A stretch of 50,634 nt of DNA. It comes from Prevotella sp. (GTDB taxonomy: Bacteria > Bacteroidota > Bacteroidia > Bacteroidales > Bacteroidaceae). The position numbers and the translations under genes were made by a program. The stretch covers positions 1 to 50,634 of the forward strand of contig JAFLSF010000010.1 in assembly GCA_022511045.1 (NCBI GenBank), given 5' to 3'. This document shows, piece by piece, positions 16,054 to 24,953 of this stretch. Each line of letters begins with the position of its first letter. Position 1 is the first letter of the stretch. The notes under the pieces are model-generated. The model saw nothing but the letters and a program-made list of their open reading frames with translations. It ran no database searches and was not told the origin of the DNA.

Positions 16054-17928
16054 ATGAATAAAGACACGATTATGGGCTTTGTGCTCATTGCGTTAGTACT
16101 GCTGGCATTCTCATGGTACAACCAACCGTCGGCCGAGCAGATGGAGGCCCAGCGCAAGCAGGACAGCATCGCTAACCTTAAGTCGCAGACGTTGATGCAG
16201 GAGAAGGAAACCGAGAGAGAGCGTCAAGCACGTCAAATGCAGAAGCAGACAGAAGCAGACACTACGGCCCTATTTTATGAAGCGCTGAACGGTACGTCAG
16301 AGTTAGTAGTATTGGAAAACGAGAAGTTGGCGCTGACGCTCGACACGAAGGGTGGCTCGCTAAAGAAGGCGGTCATCAAGGGTTTCAAGGGCATTGACGG
16401 AACAAATGATGTGACATTATTTGACGGCGATGACCACTTGCTGAACTTCCTTTTGGCGGGTAAGCAAGAAAATATTGTCACCAGCGAACTATACTTTACA
16501 CCCTCGGAGCAAACGGCACAAGGCGTGACGCTGACAGCACAAGCGGCAAACGGCGGCAACGTAGTGATGAAATATCATTTAGGACAGGACTATCTGCTGA
16601 GCCTTTCGATACAGGTGAACGGGCTGGCGGGCATTTTTCCACCATCATATAAAGAGGTAGAGATGGAGTGGACCGACCACTGTCGACAGCAGGAGAAAGG
16701 CTACTCGTTCGAGAACCGTTACACGGGCATCTTCTACAAGGAGGCACAAGACGGTGGTACAGACAACCTGCCCGAGACATCGGACAAGACGAAGACCATC
16801 GAAGAACGGCTGGACTGGGTAGCTTTCCGCAATCAGTTCTTTAGCATTGCTCTCATCTCTAAGGACGACTTCTCTGGCAACGCTACACTCTCCAGCAGAC
16901 AGGAGCAAAAAGGTACGGGCTATCTGAAGCAATTTGAGGCGAAGCTGAAGACTGCTTTCGACCCAACGGGGCAGAAGGCTTCGGAGCTTGAAATGTACAT
17001 TGGTCCGAATGACTTCCGTCTGATTCAAGCCGTAGAGCAACAAAGTAGCTTCGGCAAGGATCTTGATTTGGAGCAATTAGTGAACTTAGGCTGGTGGCTG
17101 TTGCGTTGGATAAATCGCTGGTTCACGCTCTACGTTTTCGACTGGCTGACAGGATTAGGGCTAAACATGGGTATCGTGCTCATACTCATCACATTGCTCT
17201 TGAAGGCCATCACTTTCCCTATGGTGAAGAAAAGTTATATGTCATCTGCCAAGATGCGCGTGCTGAAACCAAAGTTCGAGGAGGCTACCAAACACCTTGA
17301 CAAGCCCGAAGACCAGATGAAGAAGCAACAGGAGATGATGTCGCTCTATTCGAAATACGGTGTGTCGCCCCTCAGTGGTTGTCTGCCCATGCTCATCCAG
17401 ATGCCCATTTGGCTGGCTATGTTCTTCTTCGTACCCAACGCTATACAATTACGCGGCGAGTCATTCCTATGGATGTCTGACTTATCGACCTACGACCCCA
17501 TTGTGGAGTGGGGAACAAATGTTTGGGGCATAGGTGACCATCTGTCACTGACGTGTATCCTGTTCTGCGTCGCTCAATTGGTTTACACTTGGTTCTCCAT
17601 GCAACAACAGAAGGACCAGATGGTAGGTCAGCAGGCCGAGCAGATGAAGATGATGCAATGGATGATGTACATCATGCCGCTCATGTTCTTCTTCATCTTC
17701 AACGACTACTCCAGCGGCCTCAACTTCTACTATTTTATCTCACTCTTCATGTCGGCTGCCATCATGTACACCCTACGCAAGACTACCGACGACAAGAAGC
17801 TCTTAGCCATATTGGAGGCCAACTATCAAGCAAATAAGAATAATCCCAAGAAAACCTCTGGACTGGCTGCCCGTTTAGCGGCCATGCAGAAGCAAGCCGA
17901 GGAAATGCAAAAACAACGAAACAGATGA
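16054..17928 (+). CDS. yidC: Membrane protein insertase YidC
   Basis: YidC inserts and folds inner-membrane proteins, alone or with SecYEG. The 624-residue protein has the Gram-negative layout: an N-terminal membrane segment (MGFVLIALVLLAFSWY), a periplasmic beta-sandwich domain (about 80-345), then the conserved 60KD_IMP/Oxa1 region. That region includes LNMGIVLILITLLLKAITFPM, the segment YSKYGVSPLSGCLPMLIQMP and the last membrane helices near LMFFFIFNDYSSGLNFYYF. A basic, glutamine-rich C-terminal tail may contact ribosomes. The stop overlaps the next start by four bases (ATGA), so it is translationally coupled to the DUF1846 gene. Confidence 0.97.
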   Translation: MNKDTIMGFVLIALVLLAFSWYNQPSAEQMEAQRKQDSIANLKSQTLMQEKETERERQARQMQKQTEADTTALFYEALNGTSELVVLENEKLALTLDTKGGSLKKAVIKGFKGIDGTNDVTLFDGDDHLLNFLLAGKQENIVTSELYFTPSEQTAQGVTLTAQAANGGNVVMKYHLGQDYLLSLSIQVNGLAGIFPPSYKEVEMEWTDHCRQQEKGYSFENRYTGIFYKEAQDGGTDNLPETSDKTKTIEERLDWVAFRNQFFSIALISKDDFSGNATLSSRQEQKGTGYLKQFEAKLKTAFDPTGQKASELEMYIGPNDFRLIQAVEQQSSFGKDLDLEQLVNLGWWLLRWINRWFTLYVFDWLTGLGLNMGIVLILITLLLKAITFPMVKKSYMSSAKMRVLKPKFEEATKHLDKPEDQMKKQQEMMSLYSKYGVSPLSGCLPMLIQMPIWLAMFFFVPNAIQLRGESFLWMSDLSTYDPIVEWGTNVWGIGDHLSLTCILFCVAQLVYTWFSMQQQKDQMVGQQAEQMKMMQWMMYIMPLMFFFIFNDYSSGLNFYYFISLFMSAAIMYTLRKTTDDKKLLAILEANYQANKNNPKKTSGLAARLAAMQKQAEEMQKQRNR

Positions 17929-19388
17929 AGATAGGTTTTGACAACGAAAAGTATCTGAAGATACAGTCGGAGCACATCCGCGAGCGCATTGCCCAATTCA
18001 ATGGGAAACTCTATCTGGAGTTAGGTGGCAAGTTATTCGACGACCACCACGCCAGCCGCGTGTTGCCAGGTTTCAGGCCCGATTCGAAACTACGCATGTT
18101 TGCCCAGTTGCGCGACCAACTGGAGATTGTCATCGTGGTGTCAGCCGAAGACATTGAGAAGAACAAGATACGTGCCGACCTTGGCATCACCTACGATGAG
18201 GACGTGCTTCGCCTACGTGAGGAGTTCCAGAAACTCGACTTTATGGTGGGCTCAGTAGTCATCACCCATTATAACGGCCAGCACACCGCCGACCTATTCC
18301 GTCACCGACTGGAGCGTATGGGCATCCGTTCTTATGTACACTACCTGATAGACGGCTATCCGCACAACGTCGAACTTATCGCCTCGGACGAAGGGTTCGG
18401 CATGAACGACTATGTGGAGACCTCGCGCGAACTGGTCATCGTCACAGCCCCAGGACCTGGTAGCGGCAAGATGGCTGTCTGCCTATCACAACTTTACAAC
18501 GAACACAAGCGCGGCCAACGGGCAGGATATGCCAAGTTTGAGACGTTCCCCGTATGGAGCTTACCCTTGAAACATCCCGTCAACATAGCCTACGAGGCGG
18601 CTACTGCCGACTTGAACGATGTGAACATGATTGACCCGTTCCATTTGGAGGCATACAATAAAATTGCCGTCAACTACAACCGCGACATCGAGATATTTCC
18701 CGTTTTGAACGCTTTGTTCGAGGGTATCTATGGTGAAAATCCCTATAAGTCGCCAACGGACATGGGGGTCAATATGGTAGGCTTTTGCATCAGCGACGAT
18801 GAAGTGTGCTGCAATGCCAGCCGCGATGAGATAATCCGACGCTACTACGATGCTACCAACAAATTGGCTGACGGTGCTGATAACGAGGCTGAGGTAAACA
18901 AAATACTCCTACTCTTCAACCAAGCTCGCATCACCACCGCCTATCGTCGCGTCACTGTAGCGGCACAAGCCAAGCAGGAACTGAGTGGACACACCGCCGC
19001 TGCCATAGAACTGGAGGACGGCACCATCATCACCGCCAAGTCATCGCCCCTCTTGGGATGCTCGGCCGCCCTTATCCTCAATGCCACGAAGCATTTGGCG
19101 GGCATAGACCACAACGTAAAACTCATCCCGCAATCGATGATTGAGCCCATTCAAAAGACCAAGATTGAGTATCTGGGAGGCAAGAATCCCCGCCTGCACA
19201 CCGACGAGGTACTGGTAGCCCTCTCCGTCTTATCGAAAGATGACGAACAATGCCGCAAAGCTTTGGAGCAACTGCCCCGCCTACGCGGATGTCAGGTACA
19301 CTCCACCGTTATGCTTTCTGAGGTAGACCGCAAAATCTTCAAGAAGTTGGGATGCGGATTGACGTGCGATCCTGTCAAGAAGAAATAA
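17925..19388 (+). CDS. DUF1846 (UPF0371) domain-containing protein
   Basis: The 487-residue cytoplasmic protein matches DUF1846 along its whole length. Signature segments are the N-terminal MKIGFDNEKYLKIQSEHIRE, GKLYLELGGKLFDDHHASRV, VIVTAPGPGSGKMAVCLSQL (a nucleotide-binding-like glycine-rich loop near residues 166-185) and the C-terminal NPRLHTDEVLVALSVLS. The biochemical activity of the family is not established to my knowledge. It overlaps yidC by ATGA, so it is made from the same transcript; that coupling does not by itself imply a shared function. Confidence 0.93.
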   Translation: MKIGFDNEKYLKIQSEHIRERIAQFNGKLYLELGGKLFDDHHASRVLPGFRPDSKLRMFAQLRDQLEIVIVVSAEDIEKNKIRADLGITYDEDVLRLREEFQKLDFMVGSVVITHYNGQHTADLFRHRLERMGIRSYVHYLIDGYPHNVELIASDEGFGMNDYVETSRELVIVTAPGPGSGKMAVCLSQLYNEHKRGQRAGYAKFETFPVWSLPLKHPVNIAYEAATADLNDVNMIDPFHLEAYNKIAVNYNRDIEIFPVLNALFEGIYGENPYKSPTDMGVNMVGFCISDDEVCCNASRDEIIRRYYDATNKLADGADNEAEVNKILLLFNQARITTAYRRVTVAAQAKQELSGHTAAAIELEDGTIITAKSSPLLGCSAALILNATKHLAGIDHNVKLIPQSMIEPIQKTKIEYLGGKNPRLHTDEVLVALSVLSKDDEQCRKALEQLPRLRGCQVHSTVMLSEVDRKIFKKLGCGLTCDPVKKK

Positions 19389-19436
19389 GCGCCACCTCTT
19401 CTCCTTTGGTACAAAGCAAATTTAACATGCAAAGAT

Positions 19437-21665
19437 ATGAGAAAGACATTATTCTTACTAACTATCGTGGTTACGGCTTTGTTGCTGATGCCTACCACCG
19501 CCCAAGCACAATCTGACGACATGATAGGAAAACAAAACATCAAGCTCAGTAGCCGCATGATGACTCCAGAGGCATTATGGGCTATGGGACGCATCGGCGC
19601 CTGTCAAGCATCACCCGATGGGCGACAAATAGTCTATCAAGTAGGCTACTATAGCGTTAAACAAAACAAGAGTCATCAGGTGCTCTATGTCATTGACGCC
19701 ACCACTAAAGATGCTAATCCTCGACTGTTGACAACCTCTGCTAAAAACGAGACCGATCCCGTATGGCTCGACAACAACACCATCGCTTTCATTAGCGCTG
19801 GCGAGATATGGGCCATGAATACTGACGGCACCAACCGCCGCCAACTATCAAAGACCGATGGTCAGGTGGAGGGATTCATCTTCTCGCCCAATCACGCAAA
19901 GGTCATCATATTAAAAAGCATCCCTTACCATGAGGTCATCAAGGAGAATCCCAAAGATTTACCCAAAGCCACTGGTCGACTGGTCACAGACCTAATGTAC
20001 CGCCATTGGGACCATTATGTTGAGAGCATCCAGCATCCTTTTCTCGCCGATGTCACCCTTTACAACGGCACTCCAGAGACCATTTCCTCCGAAATGACGG
20101 ACATCCTTGACGGCGAGCCATACGAATGCCCTATGGAGCCTTTTGGTGGCATCGAGCAGTTGGCATGGAGTCCCGACTCGAAGACTATTGCTTATACCTG
20201 CCGCAAGAAGACAGGACTCGAATATTCTATCTCAACCGACTCTGACATTTACTTATATAATATAAGTACGCGTGAGACCAAGAACCTTTGTAAACCAGCC
20301 AACTATGTTGCTCCTAAAGTAGACCCTACTGTCACCCTCCGCATACAATCCGTCAATAGTCCCGAGAACTTAAAGAACAATGTGGGCTACGACCAAAACC
20401 CACAATTCTCGCCCGACGGCCGATACATCGCATGGCAATCAATGGAGCGAGATGGCTACGAGGCTGACCTCAACCGCCTATGTATTTGCGATTTGACTAC
20501 TGGCGAGAAACGATATGTCGATTGGAAAAGTGATGTTGAAGCCTTCTGCTGGGCACCCATTGTGATGAAGGGCAACAAGCCCGTAAAAGCAAAATCCTCC
20601 GACCCGCAATTCTACTTCCTCAGCGTCTGGCATGGATGTTGTAATATGTACGTCGCCTATCATGACGGAACCGTTCAGCAGCTGACTGAGACATGGGATG
20701 ACTGGACAGGGTTACAATTGGCTAACGACGGCAAGCGCATCCTCGCCACCCGCCAAAGCCTCTCTCTGCCTACCGACATTTATATGGTGACACCAGGCAA
20801 GAGCACGGAGAAGACACAAATAGAACAAATCACTTTTGAGAATAAGCACATCCTCGACCAACTGACCTTTGGCAAGATGGAGCAACGTTGGGTAAAGACC
20901 ACCGACGGAAAGGAAGAACTAGTATGGATTATGTTGCCCGCCAACTATGAGGAGGGTAAGAAGTACCCCACCCTATTGTTCTGCGAAGGCGGTCCGCAAT
21001 CGCCTGTCAGCCAGTTCTGGTCTTATCGATGGAACTTCCAGATGATGGCTGCCAACGGCTATGTCGTCATCGCTCCCAACCGTCACGGGCTGCCAGGCTT
21101 CGGTCAAGAGTGGAAGGAACAAATCTCTGGTGACTGGGCAGGCCAGTGCATGCAAGACTACCTATCGGCCATCGACTATGCCGCTGAGAATCTGCCGTAT
21201 GTCGACCGCAATCGCATGGGAGCCGTTGGTGCCTCCTTTGGTGGATTCTCCGTTTATTGGCTTGCTGGTATCCACGAGAAACGCTTCAAAGCCTTCATCT
21301 CCCACGATGGTGCTTTCAATCTTGCCGCCATGTATCTGGAAACCGAGGAGAACTGGTTCTCTAACTGGGAGTACGACGAGGCCTATTGGCACCGTCCGCA
21401 GATGCCCAACGCCAAGAAGACCTACCACGATTCGCCACATAAGAACGTTGAGAAGTGGGACACTCCCATTCTTTGTATTCATGGTGAGAAAGACTATCGC
21501 ATCAACTACACTCAAGGCATGCAGGCTTTCAACGCCGCCCGCATGAAAGGATTGCCCGCCGAGCTACTCATCTTCCCCGATGAGAACCATTGGGTGCTGA
21601 AGCCCCAAAATGGCATACTGTGGCAACGTACCTTCTTTGAGTGGCTTGACCGCTGGTTGAAATAG
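19437..21665 (+). CDS. S9-family serine peptidase (DPP5/acylaminoacyl-peptidase-like)
   Basis: A 742-residue secreted prolyl-oligopeptidase-type enzyme. A signal peptide ends at TTAQAQ (about residue 25). A WD40-like beta-propeller follows, with repeated SPDGR/SPDSK motifs, then the alpha/beta-hydrolase domain from about residue 500. The catalytic triad can be placed: Ser600 in GASFGGF, Asp686 in HGEKDYR and His718 in DENHW. The arrangement is most like dipeptidyl peptidase 5 of Porphyromonas, a periplasmic enzyme that releases dipeptides for amino-acid nutrition. Exact specificity is inferred. It lies 48 bases after the DUF1846 gene with no obvious own promoter and 43 bases before the pectinesterase gene. 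Confidence 0.93.
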   Translation: MRKTLFLLTIVVTALLLMPTTAQAQSDDMIGKQNIKLSSRMMTPEALWAMGRIGACQASPDGRQIVYQVGYYSVKQNKSHQVLYVIDATTKDANPRLLTTSAKNETDPVWLDNNTIAFISAGEIWAMNTDGTNRRQLSKTDGQVEGFIFSPNHAKVIILKSIPYHEVIKENPKDLPKATGRLVTDLMYRHWDHYVESIQHPFLADVTLYNGTPETISSEMTDILDGEPYECPMEPFGGIEQLAWSPDSKTIAYTCRKKTGLEYSISTDSDIYLYNISTRETKNLCKPANYVAPKVDPTVTLRIQSVNSPENLKNNVGYDQNPQFSPDGRYIAWQSMERDGYEADLNRLCICDLTTGEKRYVDWKSDVEAFCWAPIVMKGNKPVKAKSSDPQFYFLSVWHGCCNMYVAYHDGTVQQLTETWDDWTGLQLANDGKRILATRQSLSLPTDIYMVTPGKSTEKTQIEQITFENKHILDQLTFGKMEQRWVKTTDGKEELVWIMLPANYEEGKKYPTLLFCEGGPQSPVSQFWSYRWNFQMMAANGYVVIAPNRHGLPGFGQEWKEQISGDWAGQCMQDYLSAIDYAAENLPYVDRNRMGAVGASFGGFSVYWLAGIHEKRFKAFISHDGAFNLAAMYLETEENWFSNWEYDEAYWHRPQMPNAKKTYHDSPHKNVEKWDTPILCIHGEKDYRINYTQGMQAFNAARMKGLPAELLIFPDENHWVLKPQNGILWQRTFFEWLDRWLK

Positions 21666-21708
21666 ACCTTAGTATCTATAACATTATTAACTAACACTTA
21701 TTAAATTT

Positions 21709-24462
21709 ATGAAGTACAAATTATTACGTTTATCGCTTTTGAGCGTCTTAGCCTTATTGTTTGGTGGAGTGGCCCAAGCAGGAGAAAACGACCTCTTTTG
21801 GGATTACACAGAGAAGAACATCCCCACCAAAGGTCCTGACAACGGTCTTTATTATGCCAGTTATGTCAATGATGGCGTTGGCACGAATAATGGTATGCAT
21901 GGAGTTAAGCTCAATAGCTCTGGCTATGCCTATTTTGCAAAGGCTGGTGTAGCTGGTAAACTGACACTGACTTTCGGTGATAGAAAGACTGCTGGGGCCT
22001 ACGCTGTCAATGTCTATACTTGTACTGGGGCCGATGCTGAAGGAGCTACAAAGGGTGACCTTATTGGTGAGGTAGCCGTTGCAGAAAGTCCTGGCACGGG
22101 AAGCATTGAAATTGGTGCTGACGTGACAGGCATTTGGATTGAACGAAAGACTGGCGCAGAGGGCGTCCTCCAGAAGATTGTTTTCAAAGAGAGCGTTCCC
22201 CGCTCGTTCGTAGGTTTTCAGATGGTACTCCACAATCTTTCTTCAGAGTTTGACACATCTTCTCTGCCTGCTGGTGTAACGTTCACTGGTACATATAACA
22301 ATGACCAACATGGTTATCGTAATGCAACTGTGGTTGTTCCCGTTGACGGCACTGTACGATTCACTATCGGTGGTTGTAAGTATACCAGCAGAGAGTTTAA
22401 TGTCAAGAATGCTGTTGGTGATGTAATAACTTCTTTAAAACCTTTAACAGACAATTGCTACGACCAAGATAACACTCAAGTCATCAACTACATTTATACA
22501 GGTGAGCCAACTACATTGACTTTTGATAACATTCAATACCTGCCCTATTTCAAGGCTGAGGCTACTGAAGTATCAGAAGTAACTATTACCTATAAGGACC
22601 AGAACGGTAATGTGCTGGATACAAAGACGGTATTTGAGGGTGACCCCATCGGTGAGATTCCCTTTACCGAGGCTGACCTGACAATTCCCGAAGGTGAGAA
22701 GTTCCGAGGCTGGATTTACACCAATAAGATTAAGGTAAAAGAGACCGATATCGTCAATGGTGATGTAAGTGTCAATGCCAGCGTAACAGCTATAGAAACC
22801 GCCCCAACGATTGGTAGTGTACAAACATACGACCTGACACAGGCTTACTTCTACCCAGAAGACCATGAGAACTTCGACGTCACAGGAGGTTCATACCACA
22901 ACGAACATGGCTTCATTTTCGGCAATGGTGGTTCGTTCTCGTTCAAGGTTGCAGGTAAAGCACAAGTCGTGCTGACGCTTTGCCAATATAGCCAAACAGG
23001 AGCAACATTCAAAGTCACCGATGCTAACGGCAATGTCATCAGCACAGATGTCCCTGCAGTGGTGACAGCCGATGGTGGAACTACTTCTGTCAACTACGAT
23101 GGAGAGCCAACGACGCTGACCTTTACTTTCGTTAGTGAAGGCTCATGCTATCTGCATAAGGTAACCGTTTACAACGTAGTTGATTTCATTGAAAAAGACG
23201 TGTCTGGCTACTACATCATTTCCGCTAACGACGGTGCAGGTCTAATTATGGCCATCAATGCCGCATCTTCCGAGGCTGGTAGCAAGATATTCTTACCCAA
23301 TGGCACTTATGATTTCGGAGAAGCCGTACTGACAGGTATCAGCGGTACCAAAGTATCTATCATTGGTCAGTCAATGGAAGGTGTAGTCATCAGAAATGCC
23401 CCCCCCGTTGAAATGGAGGGTCTGGGCTCAGCTGACCTATTCCTCAACACTTCTACTGGCCTTTATATGCAAGACCTAACCCTGCAAAATGCCCTTGACT
23501 ACTACGGAGCGGGGTCTGCTGGACGTGCCGTAACGCTACATGACCAAGGCACACAAACTATCAATAAGAATGTACGCCATCTATCCTATCAAGATACCTA
23601 TTATTCCCACAAGGTAGGTGGTGTATACTACTTCGAGGGTGGTGAGATTCACGGAACCGTTGACTACATGTGCGGTAACGGTAAGGCTTATTTCGATGGT
23701 GTAAAGATTGTCAACGAAGAGCGTAATAGCGCTACCATATCAGCAAACTCTGAGTTGTATGTGTACAATAATTGTGTCGTCGAGAACAATGCTGATAGTT
23801 ACAACTTAGGACGTGCATGGAGCGACCATCCCACTTGTATATGGCTCAACACCACGCTGATGGACCCCAGCAAGCTGATAGAAACCCGCTGGAACTTAAC
23901 AGGTCTCAACTGTGATTATAGCGTTGCAGGCGAGTATCACACCATGAATGCCGCTGGTGAAGACATCACTCCCGCCGAGAACAACGTCACTTTCACTAAG
24001 GAGGGAACCACGATGAACACCATTCTCACCGCAGAGCAAGCTGCTAAATACACTATTGACTACGTATTAGGTTCTTGGGCATCTACCGCTAAGGCTGAGG
24101 CAATTCAAGTCGAAGCGCCCGAGGCTACCTATGCTGATGGCAACGTCACATGGACTCCTGCCAACAATGGTGCCATAGCTTATGCCCTGTTCAAGAACGG
24201 CGAGTTCTTAGGCATCACCACAGGTAGCAGCTATGCCGTTACCGTTGACCCAACCGTTGACCAGCTAACCATCCGTGCCGCAAATAGTCGTGGTGGATTT
24301 GGCGAGGCTAGGGTTGTTGTTGGTACCGCTACTGGTATTAAGGCTGCGAACGCCGCTATGGAACGTGGCGAGCAGGTCATCTACAACCTGCAAGGCGTAC
24401 GCGTCAATAAAACTACAAAAGGTCTCTACATTGTCAATGGCCGCAAGGTCGTGATTAAGTGA
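21709..24462 (+). CDS. Large secreted pectinesterase with duplicated N-terminal modules and a C-terminal sorting-like tail
   Basis: The 917-residue protein starts with a signal peptide (ending GGVAQA). Two related beta-rich modules follow, each containing GEPTTLTF (residues 265 and 465), about 200 residues apart; their function is unknown, perhaps carbohydrate binding. The pectin methylesterase domain spans about 500-780. Catalytic residues are visible: Gln628-Asp629 in YQDTYY, the nucleophile Asp652 in GTVDYMCG and Arg702 in LGRAW. The C-terminus (YNLQGVRVNKTTKGLYIVNG, then RKVVIK) resembles the secretion-system C-terminal domains common in Prevotella, so export by a type IX-like route is plausible. 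The enzyme would demethylate homogalacturonan for the pectate lyase at 32462. Confidence 0.92.
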   Translation: MKYKLLRLSLLSVLALLFGGVAQAGENDLFWDYTEKNIPTKGPDNGLYYASYVNDGVGTNNGMHGVKLNSSGYAYFAKAGVAGKLTLTFGDRKTAGAYAVNVYTCTGADAEGATKGDLIGEVAVAESPGTGSIEIGADVTGIWIERKTGAEGVLQKIVFKESVPRSFVGFQMVLHNLSSEFDTSSLPAGVTFTGTYNNDQHGYRNATVVVPVDGTVRFTIGGCKYTSREFNVKNAVGDVITSLKPLTDNCYDQDNTQVINYIYTGEPTTLTFDNIQYLPYFKAEATEVSEVTITYKDQNGNVLDTKTVFEGDPIGEIPFTEADLTIPEGEKFRGWIYTNKIKVKETDIVNGDVSVNASVTAIETAPTIGSVQTYDLTQAYFYPEDHENFDVTGGSYHNEHGFIFGNGGSFSFKVAGKAQVVLTLCQYSQTGATFKVTDANGNVISTDVPAVVTADGGTTSVNYDGEPTTLTFTFVSEGSCYLHKVTVYNVVDFIEKDVSGYYIISANDGAGLIMAINAASSEAGSKIFLPNGTYDFGEAVLTGISGTKVSIIGQSMEGVVIRNAPPVEMEGLGSADLFLNTSTGLYMQDLTLQNALDYYGAGSAGRAVTLHDQGTQTINKNVRHLSYQDTYYSHKVGGVYYFEGGEIHGTVDYMCGNGKAYFDGVKIVNEERNSATISANSELYVYNNCVVENNADSYNLGRAWSDHPTCIWLNTTLMDPSKLIETRWNLTGLNCDYSVAGEYHTMNAAGEDITPAENNVTFTKEGTTMNTILTAEQAAKYTIDYVLGSWASTAKAEAIQVEAPEATYADGNVTWTPANNGAIAYALFKNGEFLGITTGSSYAVTVDPTVDQLTIRAANSRGGFGEARVVVGTATGIKAANAAMERGEQVIYNLQGVRVNKTTKGLYIVNGRKVVIK

Positions 24463-24549
24463 GTTTACTTGAGCTATGCCGAACGGGGACGAACTCGAAC
24501 TGAAGGTTCAAGGTCGTAATTAAGCAAAAGCTCAACTATCACATAGAAG

Positions 24550-24580
24550 CAGGACGGATTTCGTAATGGAGTCCGTCCTG
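24550..24580 (+). terminator. Terminator after the pectinesterase gene
   Basis: A 9-bp perfect stem (CAGGACGGA at 24550-24558, TCCGTCCTG at 24572-24580) followed by TTCTTT, 88 bases after the stop codon. Confidence 0.75.
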
Positions 24581-24591
24581 TTCTTTGTCAA

Positions 24592-24789
24592 TACTCGTGA
24601 CTATAGGGAACGCGTTGCAAGAGAAAGAGCCTCGTCGCTGGTGAGAATAGTCCGCACCATTTGTATACATAGGGTATACAAGTTGTATACGCCTGGTATA
24701 CAAAGTGTATACAGGGGGTATACAAACAGTATACACGTTAGATACAAACGGCGAGCATACTACTCACCAGCGTTCTATACCATTCTCAC
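24592..24789. repeat. Array B: nine 22-bp units with a GTATAC core
   Basis: Nine consecutive 22-bp units start at 24592 and every 22 bases to 24768. Units 4-7 (24658-24745) carry two GTATAC-like half-sites 11 bp apart, so the core has a GTATAC-N5 period of 11 bp. Units 1-3 and 8-9 instead carry GAG- or CTC-type half-sites. A perfect 10-bp inverted repeat brackets the core (CGCTGGTGAG at 24636-24645, CTCACCAGCG at 24763-24772). The array lies between the pectinesterase terminator and the susC promoter. Palindromic GTATAC keeps reading frames open on both strands, but the 11-bp period argues against coding. Confidence 0.88.
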
Positions 24790-24873
24790 AAACAGCAAGG
24801 CACCGTTTTCTTTAAGGGGACAAAAGGCACGCTACCGAAATAGATACATTTACAAAAAATTTGCACCCTACTC

Positions 24874-24904
24874 TTTGAGTTTTTAATATTTATTTGTATC
24901 TTTG
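24874..24904 (+). promoter_or_regulatory. susC operon promoter (TTTG, 19 bp, TATCTTTG)
   Basis: TTTG at 24874-24877 and TATCTTTG at 24897-24904 with exactly 19 bp between. The transcript starts near 24909, about 45 bases before the susC ATG. Array B ends 84 bases upstream. Confidence 0.87.
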
Positions 24905-24953
24905 CAGCCAAATGTATATATTTTTGTTTAATACCTTAAAAACTACTAATTTT

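Noticed and set aside
24566..24886. Open frames across repeat array B (tyrosine- and valine-rich peptides on both strands)
   Set aside because: GTATAC repeats are palindromic and stop-free in most frames, so open frames arise automatically. The 11-bp period is not a multiple of three and no start signal or conserved domain is present.
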